Below are positions 35,604 to 46,147 of a stretch of DNA of 64,000 bases, piece by piece. Positions within the stretch are counted from its first letter, which is position 1; the number at the start of each line of letters is the position of its first letter. The notes under the pieces were generated by a model, which ran no database searches, was not told the origin of the DNA, and saw only the letters and a program-made list of their open reading frames with translations. The stretch comes from Sneathiella aquimaris (lineage in GTDB: Bacteria; Pseudomonadota; Alphaproteobacteria; Sneathiellales; Sneathiellaceae): the NCBI RefSeq assembly GCF_026409565.1, contig NZ_CP112881.1:1039501-1103500 (forward strand), given 5' to 3'. Made by a program: the position numbers and the translations under genes.

Positions 35604-37412
35604 ATGCCTATTCCTCAAATTCAACGCGTGACGGATCGCATTATCGCGCGAAGTCAGGAAAGTCGGCGCGCTTACTTGGATGCTATACGCACTGCGAAGG
35701 ATCAGGGCCCTCATCGAACGAGCCTGTCCTGCGGCAACCTTGCGCATGCCTGCGCGGCGTCGCCCGATCAGGAAAAATCTGAGTATCAGGAGCAGGCGAT
35801 GGTCAATATCGGCATCATTACCGCCTATAATGATATGTTGTCGGCCCATCAACCATTTGAAAGCTATCCGGCTCTGATCAAAGAGGCGGCTAGAGAAGCC
35901 GGTGGGATGGCTCAGGTGGCGAGCGGCGTACCCGCCATGTGCGATGGCGTAACACAGGGGCAGGACGGCATGGAGTTATCGCTGTTTAGCCGCGACGTTA
36001 TTGCTATGGCCACCGCCATTGGCCTAAGCCATAATGTCTTTGACGCTGCATTGTGCCTGGGCGTGTGCGATAAAATCGTCCCGGGTTTGTTGATCGGCGC
36101 ACTTTCCTTTGGCCATTTGCCCGTTTTATTTGTACCAGCAGGACCGATGCCTTCCGGATTGCCAAATAAAGAGAAAGCCCGTATCCGTCAGGAATTTGCC
36201 GCAGGGAAAATAGGTCGCAAAGAATTATTTGAGGCGGAAAGCGCCTCTTACCATAGTGCAGGAACCTGCACATTTTATGGGACAGCAAATACAAACCAAA
36301 TGCTGATGGAATTGATGGGGCTTCACTTGCCGGGGGCGGCGTTTGTCAATCCGGGAACCGAACTGCGCGAAGCTCTTACTCAGGAAGCCGCCCGAACAGC
36401 GTGCAAACTTGCGCACAATTCGGACGTTGTGCCCCTTGGCGAACAGATTGACGAAAAGACGATTACAAACGCGATTGTCGGTCTGCTGGCGACAGGTGGT
36501 TCGACGAACCTGACCATTCATTTGATAGCGATTGCCAAGGCGGCGGGTATTCAAATCAGTTGGCAGGATTTTTCTGATTTGTCCGAAGTTGTTCCCTTCA
36601 TAACGCGGATCTATCCCAACAGTCAGGCCGATGTGAACCATTTTCACGCGGCAGGGGGCTTCGCTTATCTGGTTTCCACGTTGTTGGAAAATGGATACCT
36701 CCATGAAGATGTTAATACGGTTGCGGGCAGAGGCCTTCGCCGGTATGCGCAAGAGCCGTTTCTAGAGGGTCACGCCTTAAAATGGCGGGCCGGTGCACAG
36801 CAATCGCTTGATCCGGATATTTTGAGACCAGCGGATAATCCTTTCAGCCCGACCGGGGGCTTGAAATTGTTAGACGGAAATATCGGCCGGTCAGTTATTA
36901 AATACTCAGCCGTGGACGAGGCGCACCATATTGTAGAGGCACCAGCTGTCATTTTTAACGATCAAAATGCGTTCTTGAAAGCATTCGAAAAGGGTGAGCT
37001 ACACCGCGATTTTGTTGCTGTATTGAAAGAGCAGGGGCCAAAATCCAATGGGATGCCTGAGCTGCATAAATTAACCCCGGCACTGGGGATTTTGCAGGAT
37101 CTGGGCTATCGCGTGGCCCTTGTGACGGATGGCCGGATGTCGGGAGCATCGGGAAAAGTGCCGGCGGCCATTCATATGTCACCAGAGGCAAAGGATGGGG
37201 GTAATATTGCCCGGCTGCGGGATGGGGATTTGCTTCGTCTGGATGCCAAAGCCGGCAGTCTTACTGTTGCACTGACGGATGAGGAATTAGCGGGTCGGGA
37301 TGTCCGTTTGTCCGGTACCAATATGTCTCATCGTGGGTCTGGCCGGGAAATCTTTGCGGCTATGCGAAAAAATGTCAGTTCTGCAGAAGAAGGGGCATCC
37401 AGTCTGTTCTAA
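35604..37412 (+). CDS. edd: Phosphogluconate dehydratase
   Basis: 602 residues from the ATG at 35604 (AAAGGGAAA upstream); the frame upstream overlaps pgl and is not coding. IlvD/Edd family with [20 protein letters not shown]-like and [11 protein letters not shown] signatures supplying iron-sulfur cysteines, and [21 protein letters not shown] near the C-terminus. It makes 2-keto-3-deoxy-6-phosphogluconate. The aldolase gene eda, often next in order, is missing here. Its stop overlaps that of the converging histidine kinase by 4 bp. Confidence 0.95.
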   Translation: MPIPQIQRVTDRIIARSQESRRAYLDAIRTAKDQGPHRTSLSCGNLAHACAASPDQEKSEYQEQAMVNIGIITAYNDMLSAHQPFESYPALIKEAAREAGGMAQVASGVPAMCDGVTQGQDGMELSLFSRDVIAMATAIGLSHNVFDAALCLGVCDKIVPGLLIGALSFGHLPVLFVPAGPMPSGLPNKEKARIRQEFAAGKIGRKELFEAESASYHSAGTCTFYGTANTNQMLMELMGLHLPGAAFVNPGTELREALTQEAARTACKLAHNSDVVPLGEQIDEKTITNAIVGLLATGGSTNLTIHLIAIAKAAGIQISWQDFSDLSEVVPFITRIYPNSQADVNHFHAAGGFAYLVSTLLENGYLHEDVNTVAGRGLRRYAQEPFLEGHALKWRAGAQQSLDPDILRPADNPFSPTGGLKLLDGNIGRSVIKYSAVDEAHHIVEAPAVIFNDQNAFLKAFEKGELHRDFVAVLKEQGPKSNGMPELHKLTPALGILQDLGYRVALVTDGRMSGASGKVPAAIHMSPEAKDGGNIARLRDGDLLRLDAKAGSLTVALTDEELAGRDVRLSGTNMSHRGSGREIFAAMRKNVSSAEEGASSLF

Positions 37413-40204
37413 CCGTCTTTGTGGCTGGGAAGCAAAATCGTTACAAGCGTTCCTTCCCCGGTTTGGCTGTCGATGCGCACTGTTCCGTTTGATTGTTTGG
37501 CAAAGCCGTAAACCATGCTTAAGCCAAGGCCAGTTCCTTTTCCAACTTCCTTGGTTGTGAAAAACGGCTCAAAGGCATGCTTAAGCACCTTCTCAGGCAT
37601 GCCCATCCCTGTATCTTTTACAGAAAGGCTGGAATATTGCCCGGGTGCCAGATCGGGATAGAGGCTCGAATTATATTGGTTTATGTCGATATTGCCTGTT
37701 TCGATAGTGAGGCTGCCGCCCTTGGGCATGGCATCGCTGGAGTTGATGCAAAGGTTCATTAGCGCATTTTCAATCTGACTGTGATCGGCAAAGACATCTC
37801 GCGCATTTCCGTCGGTTTTTACGTCGACAGCGATGGTCTCACCAAGCAGGCGGTCGATGAGTTCAAGCATTTCAGCAACCAGACTGTTCAATTCAACCCG
37901 TTGGGGCCGTAGTGCCTGTTTGCGAGAATAGGCTAACAAGCGTTGTGTCAACTGCGCGCCTCTCGTTGCAGATCGTTCGATGGCGCGGGTATGCGCGTAA
38001 AGCGGACTGCTTTCAGAGAGTTCATCTTGCAAAAGGTCGATGTTGCCCAGAACGATTGCCAATATGTTATTAAAGTCGTGGGCTATCCCGCCGGTCAACT
38101 GGCCGACAGCTTCCATTTTCTGGGCTTGCTGTAGTTGTTGTTCTGCTTTTAATGCCCGTTTATCGGTTTCAATCTGTTCCGTAATGTCGCGTCCCGCGCC
38201 CCGAAATCCTTTGAAATCGCCTTTTTCATCGAACATTGGTGAGCCGCTGACAGTCAGATGTAAAACCCGACCATCTTTGTGTTTTAAGTCATAGCGAAAA
38301 TCACGAAAGGGTTTCTGTTCGAAAAAAGTTTGTTGATGGTCGCGCCAATCTTCGTCGATCAATCGGCTGTTATCGTTCCGCCAAGGGGGGGATCCGATCA
38401 ACTCCGTTGGTTTTAGTCCTGTGACTTCTTCAAGCCGTTCTGAGAATGTGATGAAGTTATGATTTTCATCGGTTCCCCAGAACCAATCTGACGCAGAGTT
38501 TGCTGAGGCTTCAAACTGCGCCTCCCGCAGGCGTAACGCCTCTTCTACTTTTTTGCGATCATTTATCTCTTTTTCAAGTTCGGCGGTTCTGCGTTGTACG
38601 CGGCGCTCCAATTCTTCGTTGGCTTCTTTAAGGATCGTTTCGGCTTCTTTGATTTTACTAATATCATTGACCCAAACCACCAGGCGATGATCGCCATCCA
38701 GATACAGCTTTTTCCAACTCAGCAGTCCGATGAAACAGGACCCATCTTTGCGTTTGAACTCAACTTCTTGGTTGAGTACTTCACCCGTTTTTTGAAACTC
38801 CTTCAGAAGAACAGCACGTTTGTTCGGTGTTTTCCAGAATTCTTCTGGACGGGATTGAAAAATTTCTTCTTCGGTCAGTCGGAAAAGCTCCAATAACGCT
38901 TTGTTTGAAAAAATAAACTTGGTATCTGAGATATTATAGATACCAACGCCGACAGGACTGGACGACAGCAGATTTCTGAGTTCAGCCTCTGTTTCGGTCA
39001 GCTCTGCCTCAGCAAGTTTCCGGACTTTAATCTCTTCTGATAATTCCCGGGTTCTTTTCTTTACCTGTTTTTCCAGTTCAAGGGAGGCGTTTTTCAGCTT
39101 TTCTTCGGCTTTCAGTAGCGCACTGATATCAGTGGCAATTCCGGCGACGCCTTTAAGGGCGCCATTTGCATCAAAGAGAGGGAATTTGACAGCAAGATTA
39201 GTGATTTCAATATTATCAAAATTGAAGCTTTCCTGCTCAGAGATCGCCTTTTTCTGTTCCAGAACTTTTTTATCATTGTCTCGAAGAACAGTGGCTATTT
39301 CATCCGGAAACAGTTCGTAATCTGTTTTTCCCAGCAAGTATCCATTTGGCCATCCAATACGCTGCGTGAATTTGTTGCCGGCGACAATATATTTGCCTTC
39401 CAGGTCTTTGACGAAAATATATGAAGGGCAATTGTCAATAATTGCCTGAAGGAGCTCTTGATTTTCCTTTAGTTCGTCTTCGGCTTTTTTGCGATCTGTG
39501 ATGTCGAGAATGATGCCGATTAAACCGGCAGGTTCGTTGTCGGGGCCATAAAAAATCGATTTATGAAAGACAACATCATGAAAGGACCCGTCGAAATATT
39601 TGATTGTTGTCTCATATATCTGCCGCCCTCCATTTTTGAACAACTCCTCATCGGCTTGACGGTAAGTGTCAGCATTTCGGCTAGGCGCAACATCATAAAC
39701 GTTCCGTCCGATGAGTTCTTCCCTGGTTAAACCAAGGATTTTGGCGAAATCATCATTAACCGCCGTGTATATGTGATCTTTGTTTTTACAAAATACAGGT
39801 GCCGGGATAACGTCGAGGAGGAGGCTATTAAAAAGGTGTTCTGCCGTATTTACGTCGGCGTGTGAAGAGGCCTCTGACGTTCGAATAGATAAAATGAACG
39901 TGTTCTCTACACAGACACATTTGATTAACGCAGGAACATTTTGTTGACGATCTGAGGTGATGCGGGCTTCAACTAGTTCAAGGGTTGTTTGCGCAGGTGC
40001 GTGCAGAAAACGTAATATTGACGCATGGGAGTGTGCGTCCAGTAAATCCTCCAAAGATTGTTTGCCTTGGGCATTTGATGGAAAGTCAGCCGTCCATCGT
40101 TCATTTTGAGAAAGAACAGTACCGTGATTGTCAAGAATGCAGGCTGGCTCACTGATAATCGCCAGCATTGCGTCTGTCATGCGACTTCGTTTCTGAAGAG
40201 ACAT
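37409..40204 (-). CDS. Cytoplasmic multi-PAS hybrid-less histidine kinase
   Basis: 931 residues if it starts at the ATG ending at 40204; a further ATG at 40231 adds nine residues but has no recognisable Shine-Dalgarno. An N-terminal sensory region of about 125 residues is followed by four PAS domains joined by coiled coils: ASSHADVN.. to [24 protein letters not shown] to [21 protein letters not shown] to [11 protein letters not shown], and [12 protein letters not shown] to GRDITEQIE. The kinase core has His near residue 709 in [18 protein letters not shown] and [16 protein letters not shown]. No membrane segments and no receiver domain were seen; the partner is not encoded nearby. Confidence 0.9.
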   Translation of the reverse strand: MSLQKRSRMTDAMLAIISEPACILDNHGTVLSQNERWTADFPSNAQGKQSLEDLLDAHSHASILRFLHAPAQTTLELVEARITSDRQQNVPALIKCVCVENTFILSIRTSEASSHADVNTAEHLFNSLLLDVIPAPVFCKNKDHIYTAVNDDFAKILGLTREELIGRNVYDVAPSRNADTYRQADEELFKNGGRQIYETTIKYFDGSFHDVVFHKSIFYGPDNEPAGLIGIILDITDRKKAEDELKENQELLQAIIDNCPSYIFVKDLEGKYIVAGNKFTQRIGWPNGYLLGKTDYELFPDEIATVLRDNDKKVLEQKKAISEQESFNFDNIEITNLAVKFPLFDANGALKGVAGIATDISALLKAEEKLKNASLELEKQVKKRTRELSEEIKVRKLAEAELTETEAELRNLLSSSPVGVGIYNISDTKFIFSNKALLELFRLTEEEIFQSRPEEFWKTPNKRAVLLKEFQKTGEVLNQEVEFKRKDGSCFIGLLSWKKLYLDGDHRLVVWVNDISKIKEAETILKEANEELERRVQRRTAELEKEINDRKKVEEALRLREAQFEASANSASDWFWGTDENHNFITFSERLEEVTGLKPTELIGSPPWRNDNSRLIDEDWRDHQQTFFEQKPFRDFRYDLKHKDGRVLHLTVSGSPMFDEKGDFKGFRGAGRDITEQIETDKRALKAEQQLQQAQKMEAVGQLTGGIAHDFNNILAIVLGNIDLLQDELSESSPLYAHTRAIERSATRGAQLTQRLLAYSRKQALRPQRVELNSLVAEMLELIDRLLGETIAVDVKTDGNARDVFADHSQIENALMNLCINSSDAMPKGGSLTIETGNIDINQYNSSLYPDLAPGQYSSLSVKDTGMGMPEKVLKHAFEPFFTTKEVGKGTGLGLSMVYGFAKQSNGTVRIDSQTGEGTLVTILLPSHKDG

Positions 40205-40586
40205 ATTCTCTTTGTCGGAGGGTGTTAACATGTTTAGACTAACGTCATAAAAATAATCTTGAACTGTTCTGATTGGTACAATTTATAAAACGGAAATGGT
40301 TTTAGAATGTTTAAGGCTTCCACCCACGCTTGATATTAGACGTAAAATTACACAATTTGCCCCATAAGTGAAAGAAGAATGCGAGAAGACTTCTTTTTCG
40401 TGAAAAAAGCCGTTGCTTTGAATTATCTACTTGACGGCAGGCAAAGCTAATTTAGGGTTGTACCTTCGTGGAACCGCTCGATTAAGAGTGGGAAAAGAAG
40501 TAAGTGGCCAATGTCCTAAATACTGGCGGGCCGAAAATTACTCACAAAAATTTACAATCCAGACTTGCAATTAAGGGAGGCAAGGA
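40205..40586. other. Intergenic region between the PAS kinase and the dipeptide operon
   Basis: A 382-bp divergent region without a credible gene. It is AT-rich and must hold promoters for both directions. TTGACG at 40431-40436 with TAGGGT 16 bp on is a poor plus-strand candidate. GGGAGGCAAGGA precedes the dppA-like start. No strong dyads or RNA motifs were recognised. Confidence 0.6.
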
Positions 40587-42140
40587 ATGAGGAAGATTTT
40601 TACAGCTGTAGCCGCAGCTGCTATTTGCGTGGGCGCTGCTGCTGGTGTTCAGGCAAAAACATTGAAAATGGCTTATGACGCCGATCCGGTATCACTTGAT
40701 CCACATGAACAATTATCCGGTGGTACACTACAAATGTCCCACATGTTGTTTGATCCATTGGTCCGCTGGACAAAGGATCTGGGCTTTGAAGGACGTCTGG
40801 CTGAAAGCTGGGAGCGTGTTGATGAGAAAACAATGCGCTTTAAATTGCGGGAAGGCGTAAAGTTTCATTCTGGAAATGAAATGACATCTTTGGACCTGGT
40901 TTGGACTTTTGATCGTTTGAAGAAAAGCCCGGATTTTAAAGGTCTTTTTGCACCGTTTGAGGCAATGAAAGTTGTCGATAAAAACACAATTGATCTGGTA
41001 ACGACAGAGCCATATCCGCTTGTGCTTCATCAGGCGACCTATATTTTCGCCATGGACAGTAATTTTTACACCGGTTTTGATAGCAATGGAAAATCAAAAG
41101 CCGCGATCGTGAAGCATGGCGATGCGTTCGCATCGACAAATGTTTCCGGAACTGGGCCATTTACGGTTGCCTCTCGTGAGCAGGGTGTGAAAGTGGTTTT
41201 CAATCGTTTCGACGGTTACTGGGATAAGAAATCCCCGGGGAACGTGACTGAAATCATCATGACACCGATTAAAGAAGGCCCAACGCGGGTTGCCGCTCTT
41301 CTTTCCGGTGATGTTGACTTCATTGCGCCTGTTCCACCAACCGACCTGGACCGCATCGAAAAAAATGCGGATACAAATCTAGTGACCATGGGTGGTACAC
41401 GGATCATTACGTTCCAGCTCAATCAGGAACGTGTCGCGCATTTTAAAGACAAGCGGGTGCGTCAGGCTATTGTTCATGCAATTAACAATGATGGTATTGT
41501 TAAGAAAATCATGAAAGGGTTTGCTACCGTTGCCGGTCAGCAGGGACCAAGTGGATATGCTGGATATTCTCCTGATCTTAGCCCCCGGTACGATCTTGCG
41601 AAGGCAAAAGAGCTGATGAAGGAAGCCGGACTGGAAAAAGGTTTCTCCGTAACAATGATGGCTCCGAATAACAGATATGTTAATGATGCCAAAATTGCTG
41701 AAGCCGTCGCCAGCATGCTGTCAAAAATCAATATTAAAGTTGATTTGAAAACCATGCCAAAAGCACAATACTGGCCAGAATTTGATAAACGCTCTGCTGA
41801 TATGATGATGATTGGCTGGCATTCAGATACAGAAGATTCTGCCAATTTCTCAGAATTTCTGACAATGACGCCAAGTGCTGAAACTGGCTATGGTCAATAT
41901 AACAGTGGCAATTATTCCAATGCAAAAGTGGATGAACTGGTCTTGAAAAGTCAGAGCATGACGGATCCAGTCGAACGGTCCAAGGTTTTGCAGATGGTTG
42001 AAAAAATCCTGTATGATGACGCTGCATTTGTTCCGCTTCATTGGCAGAATCTGGCTTGGGCCGCCCGTAAGGGAGTGAATATCGAGCCAATCGTCAATGT
42101 GATGAACTTCCCATATCTGGGCGATCTAGTCGTCGATTAA
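40587..42140 (+). CDS. Dipeptide-type ABC transporter substrate-binding protein
   Basis: 517 residues, SBP family 5. Sec signal peptide at residues 1-23 ending A-G-V-Q-A, then KTLKMAYDADPVSLDPHEQLSGGTLQMSHMLFDPL, the usual opening of DppA/OppA/GsiB proteins. Also visible are FKLREGVKFHSGNEMTSLDLVWTFDRL and the C-terminal ILYDDAAFVPLHWQN. Ligand may be di- or tripeptides, glutathione or another solute; it cannot be told from sequence. Separated from the permease genes by a strong stem-loop. Confidence 0.93.
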   Translation: MRKIFTAVAAAAICVGAAAGVQAKTLKMAYDADPVSLDPHEQLSGGTLQMSHMLFDPLVRWTKDLGFEGRLAESWERVDEKTMRFKLREGVKFHSGNEMTSLDLVWTFDRLKKSPDFKGLFAPFEAMKVVDKNTIDLVTTEPYPLVLHQATYIFAMDSNFYTGFDSNGKSKAAIVKHGDAFASTNVSGTGPFTVASREQGVKVVFNRFDGYWDKKSPGNVTEIIMTPIKEGPTRVAALLSGDVDFIAPVPPTDLDRIEKNADTNLVTMGGTRIITFQLNQERVAHFKDKRVRQAIVHAINNDGIVKKIMKGFATVAGQQGPSGYAGYSPDLSPRYDLAKAKELMKEAGLEKGFSVTMMAPNNRYVNDAKIAEAVASMLSKINIKVDLKTMPKAQYWPEFDKRSADMMMIGWHSDTEDSANFSEFLTMTPSAETGYGQYNSGNYSNAKVDELVLKSQSMTDPVERSKVLQMVEKILYDDAAFVPLHWQNLAWAARKGVNIEPIVNVMNFPYLGDLVVD

Positions 42141-42151
42141 GTTGATGTAAA

Positions 42152-42189
42152 AAAGCTGATGCCGGGGAACCGGCGTCAGCTTTCTTTTT
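42152..42189 (+). terminator. Strong stem-loop between the binding-protein and permease genes
   Basis: AGCTGATGCCGG (42154-42165) pairs with CCGGCGTCAGCT (42170-42181), one T-G wobble, GGAA tetraloop, followed by a T-rich run. It has the form of an intrinsic terminator but lies inside the operon. Confidence 0.85.
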
Positions 42190-42193
42190 AAAG

Positions 42194-43186
42194 GTGATCG
42201 GTTTGGACTATCTTTATTTTGCCATTCGACGATTATTGCAAGCCGTGCTTGTTATGTTTGTAATCAGTCTGATTGGCTTTTCAATTCAAGACAATCTTGG
42301 AGACCCGCTGCGCGAACTGGTGGGGCAGTCCGTTTCTGAAGATGAACGGCAAGCCATGCGCGAAAGAATGGGCCTTAATGATCCCTTCCTGATTCAATAT
42401 GGCCGGTTTCTGGGCAATGCGGTTCAAGGGGATTTAGGGAACTCCTATTTCTTCAAAAAGCCGGCTTTGGAGGTTATCGCCGCCAAATTTCCAGCTACAT
42501 TGGAGCTGGTTATTGGCGCGACCATCATTATTATTACGTTCGCTGTTCCATTAGGTATCTATTGTGCAATCCGACCGAAAAGTTGGCTTGCAAGATTTGT
42601 TATGGGTTTCAGTATCGTCGGAATTTCTGTTCCTGTTTTTCTGACTGCTATTTTTTCCATATACATTTTTTCAGTCGAGCTGGGCTGGATGCCCTCTTTC
42701 GGGCGCGGCGAGACATCAGATTTGCTAGGGTGGAACTCTGGTTTTCTAACGGTTGACGGACTGGTTCATCTGGTCTTGCCCAGTTTGTCCCTGGCATCCA
42801 TCATGATGCCACTCTTTATTCGATTAATTCGCTCTGAAATGATGGAAATTCTTCAGATGGAATATATTCGATTTGCATGGGCAAAGGGTTTGTTCCCGAA
42901 GCGTATCTGGTTTTTGCACGCCTTTAAAAATACGCTTCTACCCGTTATTACCGTCGGTGGGGTACAGGTGGGAACAATGCTTGCCTATACGATTTTGACA
43001 GAGAGTGTCTTCCAGTGGCCCGGTATGGGATTCCTGTTTCTGGAAGCGGTTAATCGGGTGGATACGCCCCTTATCATCGCTTATATCATCGTCGTTGGTC
43101 TGATTTTTGTCGTAACAAATACGTTCGTTGATCTGATCTATACCTGGGTTAATCCGACCGTCAAACTGGTGGGGCAGAAATCATGA
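42194..43186 (+). CDS. Dipeptide-type ABC transporter permease (DppB-like)
   Basis: 330 residues from GTG at 42194; TTG at 42203 is an attractive alternative because AAAGGTG then has proper spacing. About six membrane helices, with the first at residues 15-33. The segment MEILQMEYIRFAWAKGLFPKRIWFLHAFKNTLLPVIT is the ATPase-contact loop of DppB proteins, and VFQWPGMGFLFLEAVNRVD is also typical. Overlaps the next permease gene by 4 bp. Confidence 0.92.
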   Translation: MIGLDYLYFAIRRLLQAVLVMFVISLIGFSIQDNLGDPLRELVGQSVSEDERQAMRERMGLNDPFLIQYGRFLGNAVQGDLGNSYFFKKPALEVIAAKFPATLELVIGATIIIITFAVPLGIYCAIRPKSWLARFVMGFSIVGISVPVFLTAIFSIYIFSVELGWMPSFGRGETSDLLGWNSGFLTVDGLVHLVLPSLSLASIMMPLFIRLIRSEMMEILQMEYIRFAWAKGLFPKRIWFLHAFKNTLLPVITVGGVQVGTMLAYTILTESVFQWPGMGFLFLEAVNRVDTPLIIAYIIVVGLIFVVTNTFVDLIYTWVNPTVKLVGQKS

Positions 43187-44103
43187 GCGTTTTATCAGGG
43201 ATTCTGAATTCTGATCTGGTCTTTCGGTTTAAGCGGGACAAAGTTGCCGTTGTCAGTTTGACAATCGTTCTCTTTCTGGTGATGGCGGCGGTTTTTGCGC
43301 CGCTTATCGCCCCATATGATCCTTATGATCTCACTACAATTGACATAATGGATAGTGAACTTCCACCAGCCTGGAATGAAGGGGAAGGGGATCCGCGCTT
43401 TCTTTTGGGAACAGATCCCCAAGGCCGCGATATGTTGAGTACCATTCTTTATGGAATGCGTATTTCGCTGACGATCGGTTTTCTGGCCGTTTGTCTGCAA
43501 GCTGTCATTGGTGTCACCATCGGGTTGCTGTCCGGATATATAGGAGGCCGTGTTGACGCGTTCTTTATGCGGCTGGCTGATATCCAGCTGTCACTTTCCA
43601 CTTTGATGGTCGCGATTATTACCCTGGCTGTCTTTCAGGCGGGCTTTGGTGCTGAATTATACAGTGAACTTGCGATTGTTATGTTGGTCCTGGTTATCGG
43701 CATTGCGGAATGGCCGCAATATGCACGTACCGTTCGCGCATCCGTTCTTGCGGAAAAGCATAAGGAATATGTCGATGCCGCACGGGTCATGGGGATGAGT
43801 TCCCGTCGGATCATGGTGCGTCATATCCTGCCAAATACCATTTCACCTATTTTGGTTATTTCAACCATTCAGGTGGCAAACGCTATTATTTCAGAAGCGG
43901 CTTTATCCTTCTTGGGGTTGGGAATGCCGGTTAACAAGCCCTCCCTTGGCTCTCTTATCTCGAGTGGTTTCGAATTTATTTTTAGTGGTTCATGGTGGAT
44001 TACCGTAATCCCCAGCATTGTGCTGATCGTATTGATCCTGAGTATTAATCTGCTCGGTGACTGGTTGCGCGACGTTTTGAATCCAAAGTTATATAAGGAT
44101 TGA
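43183..44103 (+). CDS. Dipeptide-type ABC transporter permease (DppC-like)
   Basis: 306 residues. N-terminal helix VVSLTIVLFLVMAAVFAPLIAPYDPY, then LLGTDPQGRDMLSTILYGMRISLTIG, the classic DppC block, and the contact loop EYVDAARVMGMSSRRIMVRHILPNT. It pairs with the DppB-like permease in the inner membrane. Overlaps dppB at its 5' end (ATGA) and is separated from the ATPase gene by 2 bp. Confidence 0.93.
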   Translation: MSVLSGILNSDLVFRFKRDKVAVVSLTIVLFLVMAAVFAPLIAPYDPYDLTTIDIMDSELPPAWNEGEGDPRFLLGTDPQGRDMLSTILYGMRISLTIGFLAVCLQAVIGVTIGLLSGYIGGRVDAFFMRLADIQLSLSTLMVAIITLAVFQAGFGAELYSELAIVMLVLVIGIAEWPQYARTVRASVLAEKHKEYVDAARVMGMSSRRIMVRHILPNTISPILVISTIQVANAIISEAALSFLGLGMPVNKPSLGSLISSGFEFIFSGSWWITVIPSIVLIVLILSINLLGDWLRDVLNPKLYKD

Positions 44104-44105
44104 TA

Positions 44106-45104
44106 ATGGCTTTATTGGAAGTAAAAGACCTTGAAGTCCAATTCCCACTCGGGCGAAAAACCCTTCAAGCCTTGTATGGTGTTAATTTTACCTTGGATAA
44201 AGGGGAAAGGCTGGGGATTGTTGGGGAAAGTGGCGCGGGTAAATCGGTTGCCGCCTTTGCAATTCTGAACTTGCTGAGTAAGCCAGGCCGTATTTCAGCT
44301 GGCGAAATTCTGTTTGAAGGACGGGATATTAGCAAATTGAGTGATACAGAAATGCGCACTCTGCGCGGAAATCGGATTAGTATGATCTTTCAGGATCCGA
44401 TGATGACCCTAAACCCGGTCCTGACAATCGGAACTCAGATGATCGAGTGTTTGAAAGCACATCGCGATATTTCAGATGAAGAGGCAACCCGGGTTTCTGT
44501 GGCCAAGTTAAGAGAGGTCATGATCCCGTCGCCTGAAAATCGCATGGATAGCTATCCCCATGAATTGTCCGGCGGGATGCGCCAGCGAGTGGTTATTGCG
44601 ATCGCGCTTCTGACCGATCCTGCAATTATTGTTGCAGATGAGCCAACCACGGCATTGGACGTTACCATTCAGGCCGAAATCATGGAGTTGATGTTGGAGC
44701 TCTGCAAAAACCATAATGTTGGATTGATCCTGATTACCCACGATCTGGCTGTCGTCAGTCAAGTAACCGAACGCATCATGGTGATGTATGCTGGCCGTGT
44801 GGTTGAAGAGGGGCCGACACAAGAGGTTATTCAGCGGCCGCAACATCCGTATACACGAGGCTTGATCAAGGCATTGCCTCAGGAAAATGTTCCGGGTGCG
44901 CGGCTTAACCAAATTCGCGGGGCGATGCCGTCCCTGGATGCGATCCCACAAGGATGTGCATTTAATCCGAGATGCGATTTTTGCAGTGAAGACTGCTTGA
45001 AAAATATTCCTGACCTCATTGGAAAGGGCGACCATCATGCAGCCTGTTTCAAGCTTGATGAAATGGTTGCTTTCCAGTCCAATCAGATTGGGGGGAACTC
45101 ATGA
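44106..45104 (+). CDS. Dipeptide-type ABC transporter ATPase (DppD-like)
   Basis: 332 residues from the ATG at 44106; a TTG two codons earlier is less likely. Walker A GESGAGKS near residue 38, signature LSGGMRQRVVIAIAL, Walker B IIVADEPTTALDV and H-loop THDLAVVSQ. The C-terminal oligopeptide-transporter domain has Cys residues (GCAFNPRCDFCSEDCLK) as in relatives that bind an iron-sulfur cluster. Works with the DppF-like ATPase, with which it overlaps by 4 bp. Confidence 0.93.
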   Translation: MALLEVKDLEVQFPLGRKTLQALYGVNFTLDKGERLGIVGESGAGKSVAAFAILNLLSKPGRISAGEILFEGRDISKLSDTEMRTLRGNRISMIFQDPMMTLNPVLTIGTQMIECLKAHRDISDEEATRVSVAKLREVMIPSPENRMDSYPHELSGGMRQRVVIAIALLTDPAIIVADEPTTALDVTIQAEIMELMLELCKNHNVGLILITHDLAVVSQVTERIMVMYAGRVVEEGPTQEVIQRPQHPYTRGLIKALPQENVPGARLNQIRGAMPSLDAIPQGCAFNPRCDFCSEDCLKNIPDLIGKGDHHAACFKLDEMVAFQSNQIGGNS

Positions 45105-46087
45105 CGAACCCTCAAGGCCTTGTTGATATTCAGAATGTGGAAAAAAAATTTGGCGGCGGTGGCGGCTTTTTGTCGACAAAACAGCCTGTTGTCAGCGCAC
45201 TGAACGGGGTCTCCTTGACGATCAACAAAGGAGACAAATTCTGCCTGGTCGGCGAAAGTGGTTGCGGAAAATCGACCCTTGCGCGGACTGTCATTGGGCT
45301 TCATCCGCCAAGCTCAGGGGAGATTTATTATGCAGGGCAGCGAATAGATGCGCTTTCCGCAAAGGAGAGACGTCCTTACACTCTGAAGATGCAGATGATT
45401 TTTCAAAATCCTTATGCATCGCTTAATCCGCGCATGACTGTTTTGCAGGCTCTGGAAGAGCCCTTGCAAATTCACTGTCCTGAGTTGTCGAAAAAACAGG
45501 TTCGGGAAAAAGTTGAAGAGGTCATGTTGTCGGTTGGGAACGACCCGGCTTGGGGGGATCGGTATCCGCATGAATTTTCAGGAGGACAGCGGCAACGTAT
45601 CAGTATCGCCCGGGCGCTTATGCTGGATCCGGAGTTTGTTGTTGCTGACGAACCTATTTCTGCGCTTGATGTTTCAATTCAGGCTCAAGTCCTGAACGTA
45701 ATGATGGATGCGCAGGAACAACGGGACCTGACCTATCTTTTTATTACACACGACTTGTCTGTTGTTGAGCATTTCGGGAGCCGCGTCGCCGTGATGTATC
45801 TTGGGACCGTCTGTGAGCTTGCAGATACCAAGTCGCTGTTCGCAACGCCGCGTCATCCCTATACACAGGCTTTGCTCAGCGCAATTCCGAAAATGGGCGG
45901 CGGCGATGACGGCAAACATGTGAAAATGACTGGGGAAGTACCGACAGCCATGGATCTGCCAGAAGGCTGTGTGTTCCATCCCCGGTGTCCGTTTGCCAAT
46001 GACCGGTGCCGGAAAGAAGTTCCGAAACTTCTGCACAACGGAGAGACTGAGACAGCGTGTTTTGCGGTTGAAGAGGGGCGTATCTGA
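45101..46087 (+). CDS. Dipeptide-type ABC transporter ATPase (DppF-like)
   Basis: 328 residues. Walker A GESGCGKST near residue 48, Q-loop FQNPYASLNPRMTV, signature FSGGQRQRISIARAL, Walker B FVVADEPISALDV and H-loop THDLSVVEHF. C-terminal domain GCVFHPRCPFANDRCRKEVP is typical of DppF/OppF. Last transporter gene; a cyclase-family gene follows after 60 bp. Confidence 0.93.
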   Translation: MTNPQGLVDIQNVEKKFGGGGGFLSTKQPVVSALNGVSLTINKGDKFCLVGESGCGKSTLARTVIGLHPPSSGEIYYAGQRIDALSAKERRPYTLKMQMIFQNPYASLNPRMTVLQALEEPLQIHCPELSKKQVREKVEEVMLSVGNDPAWGDRYPHEFSGGQRQRISIARALMLDPEFVVADEPISALDVSIQAQVLNVMMDAQEQRDLTYLFITHDLSVVEHFGSRVAVMYLGTVCELADTKSLFATPRHPYTQALLSAIPKMGGGDDGKHVKMTGEVPTAMDLPEGCVFHPRCPFANDRCRKEVPKLLHNGETETACFAVEEGRI

Positions 46088-46147
46088 CAAGTCATGTGAT
46101 GAAGTGAATATCCGTCAAATCTATAAAAGCAAAAAAAGGAAACGACG

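Noticed and set aside
36225-36752. 175-codon minus-strand frame inside edd
   Set aside because: Antisense to conserved Edd residues with no independent support.
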